64,000 nucleotides of DNA from the NCBI GenBank assembly GCA_965222765.1, contig CBDCVG010000093.1, positions 124,001 through 188,000 on the forward strand, read 5' to 3'. The notes below the pieces were generated by a model. It was not told where the DNA came from, made no database searches, and was given only the letters and a program-made list of their open reading frames with translations. Positions 27,281-38,182 of this stretch are shown here, piece after piece; positions within the stretch are counted from its first letter, which is position 1; each line of letters starts with the position of its first letter. The position numbers were made by a program, and so were the translations under genes. This stretch comes from Caldora sp965222765 (lineage in GTDB: Bacteria; Cyanobacteriota; Cyanobacteriia; Cyanobacteriales; Coleofasciculaceae).

Positions 27281-29039
27281 CAAGGTCTGGAATTTTTTCT
27301 TTGGTTGGAGTGCTAAAAGTTTAACTCCACAGCAAAAGTACCGCAATCGTCAGGCATTACTTGCCAAAGTCAAAAACTTTTGGGTTAAGGGGGTTCTGGA
27401 AAAATCCTTGTACAAGCAGGTGCTGATAGAGTTGGGGTTGGAGGAAAGACAGGATGCGATCGAAAATCCTTTGAACAAAATCATAGAAACTGAGGACTCT
27501 TCACCTCAACCCCTTCCCGAAGGCACTAAGGTTATCGATATCTTTGACGAAATTGGTGCCGGACGAACCCTACTTATTTTAGGGGAGCCAGGGTCAGGAA
27601 AAACCACAACTTTACTGGAACTCACTCGTGATTTAGTTGCTCGTGCTGAACAAAATTGTAATTTACCAATTCCGGTAGTCCTTAATCTCTCTTCTTGGGC
27701 AAGTAAGCGGCAGAAGATAGCAGATTGGTTAGTAGAAGAATTGGGAACTAAATATCAAGTTCACAAGGAAATTAGAGAATCTTTAGTAAAAAAACAGCCA
27801 TTACTACCTTTGCTTGATGGTTTGGATGAAGTTAAGGAAGAGTATCGAAATAATTGTATTGTTGCTTTAAATCAATTTAAGCAAGATTATGATACAGAGT
27901 TGGTCGTTTGTAGTCGTATTAGAGACTACGAAAAGCTTTCTAATCCTCTAAAGTTTCAAAGTGCAGTTTATTTAAAGCCCCTTAGCTTAGAGCAAATCGG
28001 TTATTACCTACATAGTTTGGGTACTGAATTGACGGGATTGAAAACATTACTTCAAGGAGATACAGTTTGGCAAGACCTCGCTCAATCTCCTTTAATGCTC
28101 AATATTATGACCTTGACTTATCATAAAGTAGAGGATTTGCCCAAAACTGAAGTGGTAGATGAGCGTGAGCTAAGAAATCAGTTATTCAATGATTACATTG
28201 AGAAGATGTTTAAGCGTGGTAATCGCTCTAAAATTAACGAAATTTACTCGAAAGAGCAAACACTGCATTGGCTGATTTGGTTGGCGCAAAAGATGATGCA
28301 AGAGCCACAAGGTATAATTTTGATCGGGCAAGTGGAGCAAGAGGTATTTTTGATCGAGCAAATTCAGCCTACATTATTAAATAGTTTATTGCAAAAGTTT
28401 ATTTACTCTACAGGAATTGGATCGATTCATGTATTAGTGTCTGGGATTAGTATTGGATTGTCTATTTGGTGGTCTTATGGTTGGCTTATCGCATTAATTA
28501 CAGGAGTCGTAATTGGAATAGCATTCGGACTAAGTGTATGGTTAATAATTGGATTAAGAATAGACTTGATAATAGAGAAAATTATTTCAGCTATTTTTAA
28601 GTTAATGAATAAACTAAGATATGGGGAAAATTTTTATGGGGAAAATTTTGAGCAAGGTAGTACTAACAAGCAGACTAAGACTCCAAATCAAGGAATTAAA
28701 GAGTCAGCAAAAAGAGCTTTTAGATTTGGAATGGTGGGAGCTATTATTGGCGCAATAGTAATGGGCATCATGATAATAATGGGCATCGCACCATCTGAAA
28801 TGCTCCTTCTTGGGATATTTTTTGGTCTAGCCTATGGCTCGACTACGCAAGGTCTAGACTGCATTAAACACTTCGCGCTTCGCCTCACCCTCTACTTCAA
28901 CAACTATATCCCCTGGAACTACGCTCGTTTCCTCGACTATGCAGCTAAGCGCATCTTCCTGCAAAAAGTAGGCGGTGGCTACATGTTCATCCATCGGATG
29001 CTGATGGAACATTTTGCTCAGATGCAGTCTGAGAGGTGA
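27264..29039 (+). CDS. NACHT-domain STAND ATPase with C-terminal membrane segments
   Basis: 591 residues from a GTG start overlapping the upstream small gene. The N-terminal ~90 residues are helical (TPQQKYRNRQALLAKVKNFW). The NACHT ATPase occupies about 95-330: Walker A LGEPGSGKTTT, Walker B LLPLLDGLDEVKE, sensor VVCSRIRDYE. It is followed by the NACHT-associated winged-helix region (LAQSPLMLNIMTLTYH). After about residue 385 come two hydrophobic blocks (IGSIHVLVSGISIGLSIWW... and FGMVGAIIGAIVMGIMIIM...), likely four to five membrane helices. A conserved tail (GGGYMFIHRMLMEHFAQ) ends the protein. NACHT proteins with membrane segments could act as defence or cell-death switches; in this locus that is inference from family and island context. 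No frameshift is seen within the gene. Confidence 0.88.
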   Translation: MQGKGNKVWNFFFGWSAKSLTPQQKYRNRQALLAKVKNFWVKGVLEKSLYKQVLIELGLEERQDAIENPLNKIIETEDSSPQPLPEGTKVIDIFDEIGAGRTLLILGEPGSGKTTTLLELTRDLVARAEQNCNLPIPVVLNLSSWASKRQKIADWLVEELGTKYQVHKEIRESLVKKQPLLPLLDGLDEVKEEYRNNCIVALNQFKQDYDTELVVCSRIRDYEKLSNPLKFQSAVYLKPLSLEQIGYYLHSLGTELTGLKTLLQGDTVWQDLAQSPLMLNIMTLTYHKVEDLPKTEVVDERELRNQLFNDYIEKMFKRGNRSKINEIYSKEQTLHWLIWLAQKMMQEPQGIILIGQVEQEVFLIEQIQPTLLNSLLQKFIYSTGIGSIHVLVSGISIGLSIWWSYGWLIALITGVVIGIAFGLSVWLIIGLRIDLIIEKIISAIFKLMNKLRYGENFYGENFEQGSTNKQTKTPNQGIKESAKRAFRFGMVGAIIGAIVMGIMIIMGIAPSEMLLLGIFFGLAYGSTTQGLDCIKHFALRLTLYFNNYIPWNYARFLDYAAKRIFLQKVGGGYMFIHRMLMEHFAQMQSER

Positions 29040-29121
29040 ATCCTTTAAAGCCTATATCCAAGGTATTGATTGCTAGGAAAAAAACATTGTGACCTAATCA
29101 TTCGTAATTAGTCGGGATTGC

Positions 29122-29350
29122 TGTGGTGGGCATTGCTCCCCAAACATTACACTGCTGTTGGAGATGTTTGACAATGCCCACCCTACGGCGATTACTGCTG
29201 AAGGAATAGTTTATATGCGCACACCTATTTTATTATTTCTAATAATAGCAAAAAACAGTCGCGATTGCAACAGTAGGATGAATAAGAGTGTCGCCGGGAC
29301 GGGTTTATCTAGATTCACCGCAATTAGGGGAAATTGTTGGTGAACCCGCC
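29122..29350. repeat. Two hairpin repeats downstream of the NACHT gene
   Basis: GTGGGCATTG...CAATGCCCAC (29124-29179) and ACGGGTTTATC...GGTGAACCCG (29297-29347) are separate inverted repeats. The first type recurs loosely at 41011-41062. They may be MITE remnants or terminators. Confidence 0.5.
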
Positions 29351-29558
29351 CCTACAATTTGGCAGTGCTGATGTTTCAGATTGGCGTACTTGGAATAGCA
29401 GTAGCTTCCGTGGTTATCCTAATTCACATTCAGATAGAGGTGTGCGTATTCGATATGATGCTGTAGATCCTCGTCCCGGTGGCTTCGGCACAATTGACGT
29501 ATCAGTCAATGCTCACCATCTGATCAAGATCCCACAGATTAGAGTCAACTTCACCTAG
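29334..29558 (+). pseudogene. Unrecognised gene fragment
   Basis: An open frame ends at 29558. Its C-terminal ~60 residues look protein-like rather than random: SADVSDWRTWNSSSFRGYPN, then RGVRIRYDAVDPRPGGFGTI and a final HHLIKIPQIRVNF. The first codons derive from the hairpin repeat at 29297-29347, so this is probably the 3' remnant of a gene cut by that repeat. I do not recognise the family. Confidence 0.3.
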
Positions 29559-29610
29559 ATTAAATGTTTAATAATATCGGTAAGAGTGGGGTATAGGTAA
29601 GCTCGGTAAG

Positions 29611-29682
29611 TTAAAAACCGTAGGTTGGGTAGAGCGATAGCGAAACCCACCAAATCCAAATATGGGTATCTAAAATAATCAT
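29611..29682 (-). pseudogene. VapC/PIN toxin remnant, cut after 13 codons
   Basis: The ATG (29682) overlaps the antitoxin stop as ATGA. It reads MIILDTHIWIWWV, the textbook N-terminus of a PIN-domain toxin with the first catalytic Asp, then SLSLYPTYGF and stop. The foreign tail is encoded by the 'gtaggttgggt...gcgatagcgaaaccca' repeat common in cyanobacteria. The remaining ~110 residues of the nuclease, with the other acidic residues, are gone. Confidence 0.75.
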
Positions 29683-29897
29683 TGAAAGACTTCCCAATCC
29701 TGAATATCTGTGGCAGGTTCATAGGGAGTATCATACTGTATTACTTTTCCCGCTAAAGGATAATCGTTAACATCAGAAGCTGGTTGATGGTGTTCAAGGA
29801 TGATAACCTCAACAGAGTCTCCTTTTGTAAAAGGCAAATTATCTAAAAATAATTGCCCATGTTCTGTTAACGTAATTTCTATCTTATGGGCATTCAT
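29679..29897 (-). CDS. Small antitoxin-like protein (VapB/DUF2281-like) of a broken TA pair
   Basis: 72 residues. The second ATG (29897) is chosen because AGGAG lies 9 bases upstream; the first ATG at 29906 overlaps that site. The N-terminus forms beta-strands (HKIEITLTEHGQLFLDNLPF, DSVEVIILEH) as in SpoVT/AbrB or DUF2281-type antitoxins, and the acidic C-terminus (ATDIQDWEVFQ) suits toxin binding. The 4-base overlap with a PIN start at 29682 supports a vapBC-type operon. With the toxin destroyed, the antitoxin is an orphan. Family assignment rests on pattern and context. Confidence 0.6.
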   Translation of the reverse strand: MNAHKIEITLTEHGQLFLDNLPFTKGDSVEVIILEHHQPASDVNDYPLAGKVIQYDTPYEPATDIQDWEVFQ

Positions 29898-29906
29898 GCT
29901 GTTCAT

Positions 29907-30344
29907 CTCCTATAACTTGATTAACATTTGCGGGTTTTTACGCACCACAATGCCTTCAATACCCCCTTAATTATAGAGTTCAAGCAGCCACGACTAGGAA
30001 TGCGATCGCTACCTACAACAGATTATCTATGCCTCCAGCAGTCACTAGTACAAGAAGATAGAAGGCACCAACCCACCCCTAACCCCTCCAAGGAGGGGAA
30101 CAGAAGGCTCCGAGGGAAGAAAGGTTGTATAACAAGCTTTTTAACCCTTTTTTCAGTGGTGGGTTATTTCCGCCGCAATACTGCTCGGATAAGCCCCAAT
30201 TCTTCTCCCCCAGCTCCCTCAGCTCCCTCAGCTCCCTCAGCTCATCTTTACCGAAACTTCTCTTAACCGAGCAGTATTGATTTCCGCCGTGCTGCACTAA
30301 GTAATTCCACAGGCAATTTATATTGCTCCCATACTAGGATTAGT
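29907..30344. repeat. Repeat-rich gap with a large inverted repeat and a minisatellite
   Basis: TTTCCGCCGCAATACTGCTCGG (30169-30190) faces CCGAGCAGTATTGATTTCCG (about 30266-30285). Between them is 'cagctccct' repeated three to four times (30208-30241). A 'ccctaacccctccaaggagggg' hairpin (30079-30100) precedes them. No gene is supportable. Confidence 0.6.
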
Positions 30345-33300
30345 ATGAGTGCTCAAACTTCTGCAAGAAGTGTAATGACCAACGAACCCAAGCCAGACTA
30401 TAACTATAAAGTTGGTGGGCATTTATCTGTTGATGCTCCCAGTTATGTAGTGCGACAGGCTGATCAACTGCTGTATGAGAAACTCAAAGCAGGAGAGTTT
30501 TGTTATGTGCTTAACTCCCGACAGATGGGAAAGACTAGCCTGCGAGTGCGTACAATGCATAAGTTGCAAGCTGATGGCATTGCTTGTGCTGCGATTGACT
30601 TAACCAAGATTGGTTCTCAAGATATTACCCCGGATCAGTGGTATGCCGGAGTGATGAGGCGGATGGTAACCAGTTTCCGCTTACCTATTAAATTAAGGTA
30701 TTGGTTACGCGATCGCGAATTTTTACCTCCGGTGCAGCGCTTGAGTGAGTTTATCGAACAGTTGTTGTTAGAGTACATTAGTCAAAAAATTGTCATTTTC
30801 ATCGACGAAATTGATAGCGTCCTCAGCTTAAATTTCCGGACTGATGACTTTTTTGCTTTTCTTCGTGCCTGTAATGAATATGAACGACTGACATTTGCAC
30901 TGCTGGGAGTAGCAACCCCTTCAGACTTAATTCAGGACAAAAACTGTACTCCTTTTAATCTCGGTTGTGCTATTCAATTACATGGCTTTCAATTAAACGA
31001 AGCTCAACCTCTTACTCAGGGATTAGTAGGTATAGTAGGTAATCCCCAAGGAGTAGTTGCAGCTATTTTAAGTTGGACTGGAGGGCAACCTTTTTTAACT
31101 CAAAAGCTGTGTAAACTAGTTCTTGAGCATGGAGAATTAATTTCTAATACCCAAGAGTTGGTAGAGCAACTATTGCAGACCCGGATCATGGATAATTGGG
31201 AGGCTCAAGATGAACCACCCCATTTAAAAACGATACGCGATCGCCTCCTCAGAATTGGCAAACGTACTGCTCCCTTGCTCAAGCTCTATCAATTAATTCT
31301 ACAGCTGGGGGAAATGCCTGCTGATAATAGTCGTGAGCAGATGGAGTTGCGACTGTCTGGGTTGGTTGTCAAAGATGGCAGTAAGTTAAGGGTTTATAAT
31401 CCCATTTATGGCTCTATCTTTAACTGTCACTGGGTTGGCAGAGCTTTAACAGATCTAGCACCTAATTTCAAACAACTGGTTACAGAACAGGAACAAAAAC
31501 TCTTGTCTATGTTAAAGGCAATGGAGGGCAAAGATTTTGATGATGTTCTTTATGAAATATTAGGTTCTATTACCCTGAAATTGGGAGAGTTATTAAGCGT
31601 AGATCGCATTACTATTTTTTTTATTGACCAAGAAAAAAATGAACTCTGGTCAATTATAGCTAGAACTACAGACGGTCGTCCGACCAAGATTAGAATTGCT
31701 GCTAATAATCAACCTGCTGGTCGAGTAACCATCTATAAAAAAGCTGTTAATATTCCCGTTCATCCCTCTGAAAATTGGTACTCAGCTGTTACCGCAATGC
31801 AAGATAGAAGAACTGGATATCAGATTTATAATCAACTTACTTTACATTTATTAAACGAACAGGAAGATATATTTGCTTTTGTACAGTTAGATAATAAACT
31901 TAAACAACTCAATACTCCAACAGATTCTTTTGCAGCAAGAATTGATCACGAAGGATTTACTACCAGCGATAAGCAGCAATTTGAGGAATATGCACCCCAC
32001 TTGCAACGCATCTTAGAAAGATGCCAATCTTGTTATAAATTAACCCAAAGGTTACAAGCTTCTGAGGCACTCACAGAAGCAACTCGCTCAGTTGCTCAAA
32101 GCTCTCTAGATTTTAAAGAAATCATTGAACAGGTGATGGCAGCAGCGAAAAGATTAACGAGTGCTGACCGTAGTACCCTGTGGTTAGTAGATCAGAAAAC
32201 TGATGAACTGTGGACGCAAATTCCCTTTGAGAACGGTTCAGTGCAAGAAGTAAGGGTAAAAATTGGGCAAGGTTTCGCTGGCAAAGTTGCGGCAACAGGT
32301 GAACCTCTAAATATTCCTTTTGATTTGTACAATCACCCAGATTCAGAAACAGCTAAAGCAACAGATCAAAAAAGTCGTTATCGGACTTGTAGTTTACTGT
32401 GTATGCCTGTCTGGAGTCCTGATAGAGAGTTACTGGGAGTTACTCAATTAATTAACAAAACCAGAACTGGTGAGTTTCCTGAATACGAACCGGATGATTG
32501 GCCGGAAGCACCAGAATGTTTCGAGGATAGTTTTGACGCCAATAGTCAAAAATACATGCAAATATTTAATTCCCAAGTGGGAGTTGCTGTGCAAAATGCC
32601 AGAGAATTTGCGGCGATGAAGGAAAGGGCGGAAAATCAACCACAAAATGTGGTTAGTCAGACTCTGACGATGCTCAATAAAGTGATGGATGACCAGGGTT
32701 TTGATGGAATTTTAGATACCACATTGCGTAATATTACCGTCAAAATGGGTCATTCCCTCCGTGCTGATCGTACAACTATTTTTCTGTTAGATGAAGAGAG
32801 AAATGAATTTTGGTCGATTATTGCCGAATCCGAAGGGGAGCGCTCTCTACAGATTCGTATACCAGCTAATGAAGGGATTGTGGGTGAAGTAGCTGCTTCT
32901 AAACAATTGATCAATATTCCTTATGATTTATATGATGATCCTCGCTCAGCTACAGCCAAGGAGCAAGATGAGAAAAATGGCTACCGCACCTACACGATGT
33001 TAGCTTTACCGCTGTTGAATGAACAGGGAGATTTAGTAGCTGTAGTTCAGGCACTCAACAAGTTAAAACGATTTTATGACCGGACAGCCTCCTTGTCAGC
33101 AAGAATCGATCAAGAAGGCTTTAGCCAAGCAGATGAAGAACGGTTACAATTTTCTGAAAATGCTCCTTTAATTCGCACTATCTTAGAAAGCTTCCGCACC
33201 TTTCACAAAACTTCTAGAGGACAAAGGGTAGCAGCAGCACTGATGGCAGCAACTCGTTCAGTTAGCCAGAGTCCCTTTGGAGCCTGAAGAAATTATCAAG

Positions 33301-33819
33301 CGAGTCATGGATGCTGCGAAGGAATTGATGAACGCGGATCGCAGTACCCTTTGGTTATTGGATCGTAATGCTAATCAGCTGTGGACGAGCATCCCCCGTA
33401 AGGATGGTTCTGCAATGGAACTACATTTAGAGGTAGGGGTAGGTTACGCCGGTAAAGTGGCTCAGACAGAAATACCTTTGAATATTCCCTTTGATCTTTA
33501 TGACTACCCAGATTCAGAAACGGCTAAACAAACGGATCGAAAGACTGGTTATCGTACTTGTAGTTTATTATGTATGCCGGTTTGGGACCCTGATGGTGAG
33601 TTGGTTGGTGTTACTCAATTGGTTAATAAAAAGAAAGTAGGTGATTTTGTCGAGGAGAATGGGACAGAAGGGAGTGGAGTACCAGATTACTTCCAAATTA
33701 GTTTTGATCAAAGTGATCAACAATATATGCAGATTTTTAATAACCAAGTGGGGGTTATTCTGCAAAATGCTGAACTTTTGGCAGCTATTGAGCAGCAGGT
33801 AGGGGAATTGGGAGGATAA
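30345..33819 (+). pseudogene. AAA-like STAND protein with four GAF domains, one-base frameshift
   Basis: The first frame (30345-33287) starts with an AAA_35-type ATPase (about 20-370): Walker A SRQMGKTSLRVRT, Walker B IVIFIDEIDSVL. GAF domains follow at about 395-570, 595-770 and 780-960. The frame ends at SQSPFGA; a second frame (33277-33819) carries on EPEEIIKRVMDAAKELM and a fourth GAF. Removing one C from the CCC at 33273-33275 joins them as SQSPLEPEEII, giving a ~1158-residue protein. GAF1 and GAF3 resemble each other, as do GAF2 and GAF4, an A-B-A-B duplication. The protein stops after GAF4 without the output domain (cyclase, kinase, phosphatase) often found in such sensors. Probably a cytosolic ligand sensor; ligand unknown. 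Confidence 0.85.
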
Positions 33820-33892
33820 TTATGGTTTGCTGGAGGGAATGAACCACAAAGGCACAAAGGACACAAAGGAAGAAAAGAGAATAATATTCAAG

Positions 33893-34302
33893 CTAGCGAA
33901 CACCTAAAAATAATTCTTTTGGGAAAAACAAACGGTGTCCTGAACTCTCAATAAAGGTTAAACCATTATTGTCCCATGTTACTTTAGATTTTTTAATATA
34001 ATCATCTATCTTATCTCCTTCATAAGTAAAAGAATAAGTTTTAGAATGCCCATAATTCGGTGTAGTTTCTTTGAGACCAATGAACAGATAATAGATGCGA
34101 CTTAACTGATAAGGGTAAAGACTAAGCTTGAAACCTCCTTCAATAACTGAAAAACAATAATTGTAATTAGAATTGTAATTTACCGTTGCTGGCTTGCAAG
34201 ATTCCCAGATAACTCGATTGGAAGAATAATTGAAAATTGCAAAAAAGATTATTGCCAACAACAGGGCAGCAATAACTATACTTAAATCACTGATTACTTT
34301 TT

Positions 34303-34318
<16 letters not shown>
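33893..34318 (-). CDS. Hypothetical single-pass membrane protein
   Basis: 141 residues. One N-terminal membrane helix (about 11-31, LSIVIAALLLAIIFFAIFNY) is followed by a 110-residue soluble domain rich in Tyr, Asn and Ser (YNSNYNYCFSVIEGGFKLSL) with several beta-strand-like stretches. No family recognised. Its start overlaps the 3' end of menE by 16 bases, so it may be co-transcribed with menC-menE. No role in quinone synthesis can be inferred. Confidence 0.6.
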
Positions 34319-35844
<1,526 letters not shown>

Positions 35845-36769
35845 GTTTCCTCATCTTCAGTAAACCAGTGATTGACACCAAAACCTACAGCTCGTTGAGG
35901 ATTAGATAATTCTGCTGCTAATTGGAGAGCTGCTTGGGTACCGATCGCGGTTTCCAAAACTGAGGAAAATACTGTATCAAGTTGGTAGGCTTGGCACAAC
36001 TCCCGGAGGCGTTTAGGGGAACCGGCGATGGCGGCTTTAATCACAAAAATTCCCCGCCATCCCCGCTGGTAAGCAGCTTCTAATTGGTTAAGGGTTGCTA
36101 CCGATTCATCTAAAGCAATGGGTGTTGTATATTGGTGAGTCATCTTCAACATTGAATCAAATTGCTCTGGGGGTAGAGGTTGTTCCACAAACTCGACAAT
36201 TCCTACTTCATCAGCTGCTCTCAGCCATTGATGTGCTGCTTCCTTACTAAGTCCCCCATTGGCATCCAACCGCAACTGAACAGATGAAGGTAATTCTTGC
36301 ACTAGCTGGTTAAACAGCTTGAGCTCAGTTTCAACAGTTGTGAGGCCAATTTTCCATTTAAAAGTGTGATATCCCTGTTGCCAAGGTGTCTGCCATGCTT
36401 GTAAAGCACCTTTTCCAGCTGGTAGGAGATAGCTAGACTTCCCCTGGCGGGTTATCCGACTCTGTGTAAGAGCTGATTCAAAACCAAATTGACAGGCGGG
36501 GAGTGTAGCAGGTATGGAGAAAATATCCGTAGTTGTAATTTGGAGTGGCAATTGTTGGCAAAAATCTAGGGCTTGTTCCAGGGTTTCGGAACCAAACCAG
36601 AAAATTGGGGCAATTTCCCCCCAACCAACCTTCCCGGTTTCATTCGTAAGACGGAGAATTATTCCTTCTCGAACCTCCCAATTGCCCTGACTAGTGGTGA
36701 GGGGACGAACAAAAGGACGGCGGTAAGGACGAAAGTCGAACTGATAAGGCATATTGGAGAAAGATGCTT

Positions 36770-36812
36770 ATAGAGTAAGGATTCTATCGATCTCAAACTG
36801 GTCAGTTATATC
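36770..36812 (+). repeat. Dispersed repeat (ATGCTTATAGAGTAAGGATT family)
   Basis: The segment ATGCTTATAGAGTAAGGATT, then CTATCGATCTCAAACTGGTC, recurs almost exactly at 58388-58430 and, reversed and partial, at about 60845-60880. Here it lies just upstream of menC. Further on (36850-36900) 'aggaggctccgaggcaggagg' minisatellite resembles 30105-30125. Confidence 0.65.
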
Positions 36813-36996
36813 AAGTTCGGTTGAATACTTATACTTCGGTGTCAATAAGGTAGAAGGCAGGAGGCTCCGAGGCAGGAGGGAAGAAAGCTTGTATAGTAAG
36901 GTTATCAAAATATGCTAAAATTTCAGCAATAAATTGGATATCATTTCACGACAAAGGCACAAAGAACACAAGAGAAGGGCCGCATTCTCTTTTCAG

Positions 36997-37305
36997 TTAC
37001 GAGGATGAATTTCGCGGTTCATAATGGAAACAATTTTCACAGGGGCCAGATGGGTTAACAGCACAGCGGATGTAGGCTGAGCAAGCATTGAATTTGCAGG
37101 TAATGTCACCAATAATATACCCAACACCTTCTATGTGATACCGATCATTGGGCACCTGATTTCTGCGTAATGCCCTAACAACTGGTGCTTGCGTTGCTGC
37201 TCTAAGCCTCGCTTGAGCTCGTTCCTTTGCTTTGTGCATTACCAATATAGACAGCACTGGTGGCATTAGAACTAAGACAAAAACGAAGATTGTCTTTAAT
37301 AACAT
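36997..37305 (-). CDS. DUF6464-like membrane-anchored Cys-rich protein
   Basis: 102 residues. An N-terminal membrane helix (LKTIFVFVLVLMPPVLSIL) is followed by a basic Ala/Arg-rich linker and a conserved C-terminal module: GVGYIIGDITCKFNACSAYI, then RCAVNPSGPCENCFHYEP. The five Cys residues suggest metal binding or a redox cluster. This C-terminal block matches, from memory, the cyanobacterial DUF6464 family. No function known; it stands alone between menC and speD. Confidence 0.75.
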   Translation of the reverse strand: MLLKTIFVFVLVLMPPVLSILVMHKAKERAQARLRAATQAPVVRALRRNQVPNDRYHIEGVGYIIGDITCKFNACSAYIRCAVNPSGPCENCFHYEPRNSSS

Positions 37306-37522
37306 ATTATTTTCCTATGGGATGGGTCTGCTTATTTAGTCGTTCTACTGTTGCTGTGATTTTAGGGATGTTGTTTTACCTGCCACAGCGTTGATAGCGC
37401 ACCCCAATCCTTCTGATACCCAATTTAGCCTGAAATTCACCAGAAGTCCTACACTTATTACTACAGATTAGAAAAAGGCACAAAAAGCTTTCAGGACTTT
37501 AGATTTTTAGTATTAATAAAAA

Positions 37523-37549
37523 GGACAAGGTTTTATTAGCCTTGCCCTT
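37523..37549 (-). terminator. Intrinsic terminator of speD
   Basis: On the minus strand AAAGGGCAAGG and CCTTGTCC form a GC-rich stem around CTAATAAAA, followed by TTTTTTATT. It begins 38 bases after the speD stop. Confidence 0.85.
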
Positions 37550-37586
37550 TATTAAAAAATTACCTCGGTTAGAGAAAAAGCACAGT

Positions 37587-37985
37587 TCATACAAGACTAT
37601 GATATAGAGGCTCTACTTCTAGCCCATTGCTATTAGGGGTTTCATCAAACCCACGGGGAAGTTCTCTCAATCTGACACGCTTGGCTTGAAGTGCCGTTTG
37701 TAAAAGTTTCATTGCTTCTTGCGGCTGCCCACAACCGCAAAAGAATAGATCTGCAGCAAAATATCCATACTCAGGCCAAGTGTGTAGCGCAATATGAGAT
37801 TCGGCTAAAGTTGCTGTAGCTGTTACTCCGTGGGGACTAAACTGGTGTACACATATATCTATCAGGGTTGCTTCTCCAGCTGTAATTGCCTCAATCAAGG
37901 CGGAGCGAATTCCTTCTGGATCATTGAGAAGGTCTTCTGGTGCTTCCCAAGCGTCAACTACCAGATGAGTTCCCACTTTTTTCAT
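37587..37985 (-). CDS. speD: S-adenosylmethionine decarboxylase proenzyme
   Basis: 132 residues, the prokaryotic class 1B size. It makes decarboxylated SAM for spermidine synthesis. The self-cleavage site is LAESHIALHTWPE: the Ser becomes the pyruvoyl cofactor after cleavage at Glu-Ser. THLVVDAWEA and DLFFCGCG are also conserved. Start ATG at 37985. It has its own terminator and no partner polyamine gene nearby, so it is monocistronic. Confidence 0.96.
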   Translation of the reverse strand: MKKVGTHLVVDAWEAPEDLLNDPEGIRSALIEAITAGEATLIDICVHQFSPHGVTATATLAESHIALHTWPEYGYFAADLFFCGCGQPQEAMKLLQTALQAKRVRLRELPRGFDETPNSNGLEVEPLYHSLV

Positions 37986-38182
37986 TATATCTTGTTGACT
38001 CCACTCGATAACATCTCAAAGACTCTATATATACCACAGGTTCAATTGCGTTCTCAAGCGCTCTGTCCAAGGGGTGAGAGGGTGGATCATCTTTTTGTGG
38101 AATTCTCTTAATATATAGATGCGATCGCTTTTTATTTGTGCAGTTGTGCACAGGATAGGTCTAGTAATTAGAATATTTGTAC

